In this document: one piece after another, positions 1 to 7,474 of the stretch | Layout: each line of letters starts with the position of its first letter | Numbering within the stretch: position 1 is the stretch's first letter | Assembly: GCA_937860285.1 (NCBI GenBank) | Contig: CALMBS010000137.1 | Location: forward strand, 1 to 11,674 | From: an uncultured Chloroflexota bacterium | Lineage (GTDB): Bacteria; Chloroflexota; Dehalococcoidia; UBA2247; RBG-13-53-26 | Length of the DNA: 11,674 nt | Direction of reading: 5' to 3' | The notes under the pieces: model-generated | The model's database searches: none | Seen by the model: the letters and a program-made list of their open reading frames with translations, nothing else | Told to the model about the DNA's origin: nothing | Position numbers and translations under genes: made by a program

Positions 1-208
1 AGCGCCTGGCTTTCTCACGCACCTTCGCCTCCGGCAGATTCATGATGTCACCCAGGGAAATGGCCTCCCCGTCCAGCGAAAGACGCTCCGCCAGAAGCTC
101 CAGCTCTCCAGCATCAAACCAGACGCCGGAGCAATTGGTGCAGTAGTCGAGCTCAATCCGCTCGTACTCCACCACCGCCACTATTCCCTTGCAGGCCGGA
201 CACTGCAT
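1..208 (-). CDS. TFIIB-type zinc-finger protein, N-terminal part (cut by window edge)
   Basis: The first 69 codons of a leftward gene are visible and the C-terminus lies outside the window. The product begins MQCPACKG and has a CxxC (Cys3, Cys6), then 16 residues, then a second CxxC (Cys23, Cys26) followed by GVWFDAGELE. This spacing and the 'GVWfDaGELe' signature are typical of the zf-TFIIB (PF13453) family of small bacterial proteins, where four cysteines bind one zinc. The role of the family is not established. ATG at 208 is chosen because it starts right at the zinc ribbon and is preceded by a good ribosome binding site (AGAGGTGA on the minus strand, about 4 bases upstream). The visible part ends in a charged helix (PEAKVREKARR), after which many family members carry more cysteines; that cannot be checked here. 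It is divergent from the PAS gene and shares its intergenic region. Confidence 0.85.
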   Translation of the reverse strand, partial: MQCPACKGIVAVVEYERIELDYCTNCSGVWFDAGELELLAERLSLDGEAISLGDIMNLPEAKVREKARR

Positions 209-228
209 GCCAGTCACCTCTGACCACT

Positions 229-238
229 AATATACCAT
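229..238 (-). promoter_or_regulatory. possible extended -10 promoter for the zinc-finger gene
   Basis: Read on the minus strand, this is TGG followed by TATATT, an extended -10 (TGn plus a near-consensus hexamer). It would start transcription around 222, giving a very short leader that still includes the ribosome binding site of the gene starting at 208. No convincing -35 hexamer is seen; 17 bases upstream is CGTGAA, inside the first 21-bp repeat. This is motif matching only. Confidence 0.35.
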
Positions 239-239
239 G

Positions 240-302
240 CCCGTAAAGTCTTTCACGGGGCCCGTAGAGTCTTTCACGGGGCCCGTAAAGTCTTTCACGG
301 GG
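240..302. repeat. three tandem copies of a 21-bp imperfect palindrome
   Basis: The units are 240-260, 261-281 and 282-302, head to tail with no spacer. Units 1 and 3 are identical; unit 2 differs by one base (A to G at 267). Each unit has arms CCCGTAAAG and CTTTCACGGG around a central T. The arms are complementary except for one extra C, so each copy could be a hairpin or a two-fold protein site. The junctions between units form a second palindrome, ACGGG-G-CCCGT. The 21-bp period is two turns of B-DNA, so bound proteins would stack on one face. The array abuts the possible -10 of the leftward gene and lies about 80 bp upstream of the TATAAT box of the rightward gene. An operator array is a reasonable inference; a chance minisatellite expansion is the alternative. 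Confidence 0.9.
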
Positions 303-381
303 CCAGTCCCGTCGATCGCGTGGCGGGCGACAGCGGCGTCAGCAGGGAGCCGCACGACACTTTCCAGTTTGACACGAGCCG

Positions 382-387
382 TATAAT
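382..387 (+). promoter_or_regulatory. candidate -10 box for the PAS/HD-GYP gene
   Basis: A perfect TATAAT stands out in a GC-rich intergenic region. Transcription would begin near 394, leaving a leader of about 154 nt before the ATG at 548. The matching -35 is poor: ACTTTC at 359-364 is at the right distance. The perfect TTGACA at 369-374 is only 7 bp away and cannot serve as the -35 for this box. The promoter may therefore need an activator. Confidence 0.4.
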
Positions 388-431
388 GTATCTGCCTGCG
401 GCATGGAATTTCTGTGTCACGGGCCAGGATT

Positions 432-459
432 CCCGCCGTCGGGTGCTGCCCGCGGCGGG
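432..459 (+). promoter_or_regulatory. strong leader hairpin, possible attenuator
   Basis: The arms CCCGCCG (432-438) and CGGCGGG (453-459) are perfect complements. Inside them CGGG (440-443) pairs with CCCG (449-452), leaving one bulged T at 439 and a 5-base loop (TGCTG). This gives an 11-bp GC-rich stem. It is followed by GTTTGATTGT, a broken U-run, so it resembles a weak intrinsic terminator inside the leader of the PAS gene. Whether it stops transcription or only shapes the leader cannot be told from sequence alone. Confidence 0.45.
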
Positions 460-476
460 GTTTGATTGTAGGTCCA

Positions 477-502
477 CGGACTGCGGCACTGGCCGGAGTC
501 CG
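477..502 (+). promoter_or_regulatory. second leader hairpin
   Basis: CGGACT (477-482) pairs with AGTCCG (497-502). After a G/G mismatch, CGGC (484-487) pairs with GGCCG-side bases 492-495, closing an ACTG tetraloop. It lies 17 nt after the first hairpin and 45 nt before the ATG at 548. No known riboswitch consensus is recognised. Confidence 0.4.
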
Positions 503-547
503 GGCAACGGGCGGCCGGCAGACGGTGATTGATGCGGTAGGGGGGAC

Positions 548-3500
548 ATGGGTCGCGGCGCAGACTCGGATCCATATAGGCGTCTGTTCGAGACGATGCT
601 CGACGGCGCGGTCGTGCTTGACACCGCGAGCGGCCGGGTGGTCCTGGGAAACGGGGAGGCCGCCCGCATCCTCGGATTCGCCTCCGCCGATGCCCTGGTG
701 GGCGTCGACCCCATGGACCTCGTCCCCGAGGAGGAACGCCAGCGCGCCGCCCAGCTCCTGACTGAGGGCCGTGAGCGGGACCTGGACCGCCCGGTGGAGA
801 TAAGGCTCATCACCGCGGACAAGCGGGAGGCCTGGGTTTCCGCGCGGGCCACCATGATCGACTACCAGGGCCGCAGAGCCGTCCTGGCCACGTTCAGGGA
901 CATCACCCATGACAAGGCCAGGGATAGCGCCCTGCGCGATGCGGACCACCGGTACGAGCGTCTGTTCGACCGGATGCTCGACGGCGCCGTCGTGCTGGAC
1001 ATCGCCACCTTCAAGATAGCCTGGGCCAGCCGGGTGGCCGCCGCCATGTTCGGCTTCGCCTCGCCACAGGAGGCGGTGGGCGAGGACCCGCTGGACTACA
1101 TACCGGAAGAGGACCGGAACCGGGTCGTCCAGCGCATCGCCGCCAACCTGGAGGGGAGCAATAAGACCCCGTCCGAGTGGCGCATCATCACCAGGGACAA
1201 GAGGGAGATATGGATCTCCGCCAGCGCCGCCGAAATCGAGTACGAGGGCCGCCGGGCAGTCGTCTCCACCATGAGGGACGTCACGGAGGAGAAGGCCAGG
1301 TATGCCGCCCTCCGGGAAGCCGAGCACCGCTACGGGCGGCTCTTCGATGGCATGATCGACGGCGCCCTGGTGCTCGACATCGCCACTTTCAAGGTGGCCC
1401 TGGCCAACAGGGCCGCGGCCGCCATGTTCGGGTTTGCGTCGCCGGAGGAGATCATCGGGAAGAACCCCCTGGACTACATAGCCGAGGAAGACCGGAGCCG
1501 CATCGTCCAGACGATAGCCACCAACATTGAGGGGAAGCACAAGGATTCCGCCGAGCTGCAGGTCATGACCGCCGACAACAGGCGCATCTGGGTCTCCGCC
1601 ACCGCCACCGAGGTCTACCACGAAGGCCGCGCAGCCATCATCACTACCATGCGAGACGTCACGGCAGAGAAGGCCAAGGACGCCGCCCTCAGGGTAGCTG
1701 AAGAGAGCAAGATGCAGCTGATCGATGCCGCCAGCGAGGCCATCTTCATTATTCAGGACGGGAAGGTGGCCTACGTCAACCCGGCCGGCGCCAGGGGGGC
1801 CGGCCTTTCGCAGGACGATCTGATAGGCATCCCCTTCCTGGACATGGTGCATCCGGACAACAGGCAGGAGGTGGCTGAAAGGTACCAGAAGCTGAATGCC
1901 GGCCAGTTCTTCCCCGGGCTGTTCACAGCCAAGGGAGTCACCGCCCAGAGAGAGACCAAGTGGGCCAACATCCAGGAGCTCCCCTACCTGTGGCACGGCC
2001 GGCCGGCCGTCATGTCCCTGATCTCCGACGTCACCGACAGGGTCCTGGCCGAGCAGGCGCTGAAACACGAGGAGGAGCGCCTGCGGGCCATCATGGAGAA
2101 CGCCTGGGACGGGGTGGCCATTTTCGACCGGGACTTCAGGGTCATCTTTGAGAGCCCCTCGCTGGCCAGGATGACCGGGTACACACCGGAAGAATGGACG
2201 GGCATCACCCCGGAAAAGTTCCAGGTGCACCCCGATGACCTGCGTCCCATGCTCGGCCATCTGGAGTCCCTGAGCAGCCATCCCGGCTCCTTCATCCAGG
2301 ACGTGGTTATCCGCTACCGGCACAGGGACGGCTCGTGGCGGACCATGGAGGCCACCGGACGCAACCTCCTCGACGACCCCAAGGTGAGGGGCATGGTGAT
2401 CAACTTCCGCGACATCACGGAGCGGAGGCAGGCGGAGGAGGCCCTCCGCGACAGCGAGAAGCGACTTAACCGGGCGCAGGAGATCGCCCACCTGGGGAGC
2501 TGGGAGCTGGACACCATCGACAACCGGCTCTTCTGGTCGGACGAGACCTTCCGCATCTTCGGACTGCAGCCGCAGGAGGCCGCCCCCACCTACGAGGCCT
2601 TCCTGGACGCGGTGCACCCCGATGACCGGGCTGCGGTCGACCAGGCCTACAAGGGCTCGCTTCGGAATGGAAGCAGCGCCTATGAGATCGAACACCGCAT
2701 CGTCAGGCGGTCGGACGGCGCCGTCCGCTTCGTCCACGAGCGATGCGAGCATATCCGCAACGAGACCGGACAGGTGGTCCGATCGGTGGGAATGGTGCAT
2801 GACACCACGGACAAAGTCCGGGCGGAGGAGGCCCTGAAGGAGAGGGAAGCGCTGCTGCGGGCGGTGGTGGAGAACGCCTGGGACGGGGTGGCTGTCTTTG
2901 ACGAGAACTTCCGGGTAGTGTTCGAGAGCCCCTCGCTCTCGAAGATCACGGGATACAAGCCGGTGGAATGGGAGCAATCCCTCCCCACTCAATGGCCGGT
3001 CCATCCGGACGACTTCCCCACGATCCTCCGCAGCCTGGACACCCTCAAGAAGGAGCCCGGGTCGGTCCTCACCAATGTCCGGATGCGGGTGCAGCGCAAG
3101 GACGGTTCCTGGCGATGGATGGAGGCCAGCGCCATGAACCTCCTGGACGACCCCAGGCTGCGTGGCATCGTGTGCAACTTCCGGGACACTACGGAGCGCA
3201 TGGAAACGGAGGAGTCCCTCCGGCAGAGCGAGGCCCTGCTTCGCAGCACCCAGGAGCTGGCCATGGTGGGCGGATGGGACTTCGACATTCTCCGGAACCA
3301 GGCGCACTGGACCGACGAGACCTACCGCATTCACGAAATCCCAAACCTGCCCGACATCGATCACATGGCCGAGAGCCTCAAGTGCTTCCCGCCCATGGAC
3401 CGACAGGTAGTCAAGGATGCCTTCCAGAGATGCGTCGATGACGGCACCCCCTTCGACCTGGTGGTGCCCTTCATGACCTTCAAGGGCAACCGCCGCTGGG

Positions 3501-6500
3501 TCCGCACCACCGCCAAGGCCATTCGCGAAGGCGACAGGACCGTCAGGGTCGTGGGCAATATCGCCGACATCACAGAGCGGAAGTCGGCGGAGGAGAGGCT
3601 GCTGGCCTCCGAGGAGAGGTACCGCAAGGTGGTGGAGACGGCCAGCGAGGCCATCGCCGTGCTCCAGGACGGCGTGATCAAGTTCGCCAATCCCAAGACC
3701 GCCGCCGTCTCAGGCTATCCCATCGCGGAGCTGACCCAGAAGCCGTTCCTGGAGCTGGTCCACCCCGATGACCGGCAGATGGTGGCCGACTACTACGTCA
3801 TGAAGCAGAAGGGCCGGGAATCCCCCAGCACCTACCAGTTCCGCTTCGTGGACAAGTCCGGCAGGACCGGCTGGGCCGAGGCGAACGTGACCCTCCTCAT
3901 ATGGGACGGCCGCCTGGCCACGCTGCTGCTGATGAACATCATCACCGAGCGCAAGATGATCGAGGAAGCCTTGAAAGACCGTGAGGCCCGGTACCGGGGC
4001 CTGTTCGAAGGCACGCAGACCGCGATTGAGGTAGTGAGCGTGAAAACGGGCCTGGTGGTGCTGGCCAACACGGCCGCCGCCAGGATGTTCGGCTTCGCCG
4101 CCCCCGACGATCTCATCGGCGTCAACCCCTTGCAGTTCCTCACCCCGGAAGACAGGTCACGCCTGGCCGAAAGGACCGCGTCGGAGGCCATGGGCAGTGC
4201 CCATCAGGAAGCCGTCGAGTTGCAGGTCCTCACCAACGACGGGCGCCGCATCTGGATCAGCGGCGTGGCGGCCGGGACCGACTACCAGGGAGAGCCAGCC
4301 CTGCTGTTCTCCTTCCTGGACATAACCTGGAGGAAGCAGGCGGAGGAGACCCTGCTGGCATCGGAAGAGAAGTACCGCTTCCTGGTGGACAACACCAGCG
4401 ACTTCATCTGGACGATGGACCTGGATCTGCGCACCACCTACGCCAGCCCGTCCGTGGAGAGGATACTCGGGTTCACGCCGGAGGAGCGCCTGCTCCAGAC
4501 TGCGGCGCAGCAGACGACGCCCGAGTCGCTGTCCCGCGCCAGGAAGGCCCTCGGGGAGTACGCGGCGGCGGAACAGGACCCGCAGGCTGACCCTCACCGC
4601 ACCCTGACCATCGAGATGGAGTACTACCGCAAGGACGGCTCCACCATATGGGTGGAGAACCAGATCGGCGGCATACGTGATGCCGGCGGCAGGCTGGTGG
4701 CCTTCCACGGGGTCTCCCGCGACGTCAGCGACCGCCGCCAGGCAGAGCAGGCCCTGCGGGAGAGCGAGGCCCGCTATCGCCTGCTGGCGGAGAACGCCTC
4801 CGATGTCATCTGGGTGGTGGACAAGGGACTCAGGATCACCTACGCCAGTCCCTCGGCGGCCAACCTGCTGGGATATACGGCGGAGGAGATGCTGGGGAAG
4901 TCCATAGACGGGCTGCTTTCCTCCGACTCCCTGGCTGCCATGGCGGACCTCTACGTGAACGGGATGGTCGGGGAGGGCCAGGAGCCGGGGAGCCTGAAGG
5001 AGCAGACCGCAGAGGTCCAGCTGGTCCACAAGGACGGGGCCACGGTCTGGGTGGAAACCGGCGCCAAGGTGGTCCGCGACCTCGACGGGCGGGTGGCCGG
5101 GTTCCAGGGAGCGTGCCGGGACATCAGGCGAAGAAAGGAGGCGGAGGCCGCGATCAAGGCCAGCGAGGAGCGCTTCCGCACCCTGATCGAGGAGTCGACG
5201 GACGCCATCGCCATAGTGGGCGCCACCGGCCGGTTGCTCTACCAGAGCCCTTCGATGACCCAGGTGTCCGGCTACCGGCCGGAGGAGTGGACCGGCAGCC
5301 CGGTCGATGAGTGGTTCCTCCACCCGGACGACATGCCGGCGGTGGCCGCCGCCTACGCGCAGGTGCTGAATGAGCCCAACGCCACGATGTCGGGCCTGAA
5401 CGCCCGTTTCAAACATGCCGATGGCACCTGGCACACCCTGGAGGCCACGGTGCGCAACCTGCTGCACGACCCGAAGGTGAACGGCCTGGTTATCAACTAC
5501 CGGGATGTCACCGAGCGGGTCAGGTCCCAGGAGGCGCTCCTGGCCAGCGAGACCAACTACAAGCGCCTCTTTGAGGCCACGCTGCTGGGCACGGAGGTCA
5601 TCGACGCCGAGACCGGCAAGGTGGTGCTGGCCAATAGCGCCGTGGCCCGGATCTTCGGCCTCCCGTCCGCGGAGGACGCCATCGGCATCACCCCGATGGA
5701 GTACATCCTGCCGGAGGACCGCGACTGGGTCGCGGAGCAGATGGCCGCCGCCTTCATCGATCCCGGCAAGCGCGACGTGGCCACCATCAGGTCCGGCACC
5801 CGGGACGGCAGGATCGTCTGGCTCACCGCCACCGCCGCGTCGTTCGAGTACCACGGCCGGCGGGCCATCCTGGTATCCATGATCGATGTCACCGCAACGA
5901 GAGAGGCAGAGGCCAAGCTGCGCGAGTCGGAGGAGAAGAACCGGCTGTTGATCGAGAACGCGGCCGAGGCCATCGCCGTTATCCAGGACGGCGCCACCAG
6001 GTTCTTCAACCGCCGCCTCACGGAGCTCACCGGCTGCAGCGAAGAAGAGCTGTACCGCATTTCGCTGGTGGACCTGGTCCACGCTGAAGACCGCGAGATG
6101 GTAGCACTGAACCTGAGCCGGGCGGCCGGCATCTCCACTCCCAGCAACTACCAGTTCCGGATCATCGACCGGCGGGGCCACACCAGGTGGCTGCAGGTCA
6201 GCTCGGTCCGCCTCAACTGGGAGAACAGGCCGGCCACGCTCTCCATGTTCAGCGATGTCACCGAGCGGGTGAAGGCGGAGCAGGCGTTGAGGGACAGCGA
6301 GGAGCGGTTCCGGGCGCTTATCGAGAAGGCCAGCGACGCTATCATCATCATCGGCGCCGATGCCAGCATTCAGTACTACAGCCCGTCGATAGCGCGGGCC
6401 ACGGGCTATGAGGCCCATGACTGGAAAGAGCGCAGCATGGCCGACTGGCGCCTGCACCCCGACGACCTGGCCCTCGTCACCGACCTTCTGTTGGACGTCC

Positions 6501-7474
6501 TCAAGGAGCCGGGCAAGGCCATCGAGAACCTCAAGGTGCGCTACATGCATGAGGATGGGACCTGGCACACCCTGGAAGCCATGGTCCGCAACATGCTCCA
6601 TGACCCCAAGATCAACGGCATCGTGGCCAACTTCCGCGATATCACCGAGCGCGTCAAGGCGGAGCAGGCGGTGCGGGAGAGCGAAGAGCGCTACCGCCTG
6701 CTGGCTGAGAACGTGTCCGATGTCATCTGGGTCATCGACATGAACATGAAGCCCACCTACATCAGCCCTTCCGCCCAGCGGATGCTGGGCTACAGCAATG
6801 AGCAGTTCATGAGCGGCTCGATAGAGTCGATGCTCACCAGGGAGTCGGCCAGGGTGGCCATCAAGGCCTTCTCCAAGGCCCTGTCCCGGGAGTCGGCGCA
6901 GCCGGGGGCTTTGTGGGACACGCCTCCCCTGGACCTGCAGTTCCTCCGCGCCGACGGCTCCTCTGTCTGGACGGCCGCCAACTTCAGCTACATCCGCGGA
7001 TCAGACGGCAAACCCATGGCCATGCTGGGGGTGCTCAAGGACATCAGCGAGCGCAAGAAGGCCGAGGACTCGCTCCGCCGCAGCGAAGAGCGCTTCCGCA
7101 GCCTGGTGGAGACCTCGAGCGACTGGGTCTGGGAAGTCGACGCCAACAACCGGTACACGTACGTCAGCCCCAAGGTACGTGACATCCTGGGCCACGAGCC
7201 TCAGGACCTCCTGGGCCGCACGCCCTTCGAGTTCATGCATCAGCGCGAGGGGCGCCGGGTGTCCAAGATCATGCGGCGCTTCGCCACGGAGCGCCTGCCC
7301 TTCTCCCTGCTGGAGAACACGGCCACCCACAAGGACGGGCGGAGCGTGGTCCTGGAGAGCAGCGCCGTCCCCATCATGGACAACAGCGGCCGCCTGGCCG
7401 GGTACCGCGGCATCAATCGTGACATCACCGAGAGGAAGAAGGTGGAGCAGGAGCTGCAGCGCAGCCTGAGGCGG
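548..7474 (+). repeat. array of 18 PAS domain units within the HD-GYP gene
   Basis: First residue of each unit: 1, 134, 260, 387, 510, 639, 768, 897, 1024, 1148, 1275, 1409, 1542, 1670, 1797, 1920, 2048, 2182. By eye they fall into five sequence classes. Class A has LFE/LFD, FGFASP and PEDR motifs (units 1, 2, 3, 10, 14). Class B has EAIAVIQDG (4, 9, 15). Class C has ESPSL or QSPSM, GYxPEEW and HPDD (5, 7, 13, 16). Class D has a GSWELD-like start, WTDETYRI and PAS_3-like features (6, 8). Class E has SDVIW and YASPS (11, 12, 17, 18). The order is A A A B C D C D B A E E C A B C E E. Units 2 and 3 are well over half identical. Units 5 and 7 share a 24-bp exact DNA match (2095-2118 and 2869-2892). 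Units 13 and 16 are close relatives in their C-terminal halves. Confidence 0.9.

Noticed and set aside
240..302. CRISPR array
   Set aside because: The repeats are directly contiguous with no spacers and no cas genes are nearby.
369..387. TTGACA plus TATAAT as a complete sigma-70 promoter
   Set aside because: The gap is only 7 bp instead of about 17, so the two hexamers cannot belong to one promoter.
320..532. Short plus-strand open frame upstream of the PAS gene, possible leader peptide or N-terminal extension
   Set aside because: It begins with GTG without a ribosome binding site, starts upstream of the likely promoter, and ends at a TGA (530-532) before the real ATG.
394..547. Cyclic-di-GMP riboswitch in the PAS gene leader
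   Set aside because: Attractive given the HD-GYP product, but I see no GEMM-type conserved core; only two simple hairpins are visible.
227..3364. Very long antisense open frame (about 1045 codons) opposite the PAS gene
   Set aside because: It mirrors the codon bias of the GC-rich sense gene, has Gly/Val/His-rich low-complexity repeats matching the PAS periodicity, and no recognisable domain.
4157..6601. Second long antisense open frame (about 814 codons) opposite the PAS gene
   Set aside because: Same reason: a shadow of the PAS repeats with no domain and no start signals.
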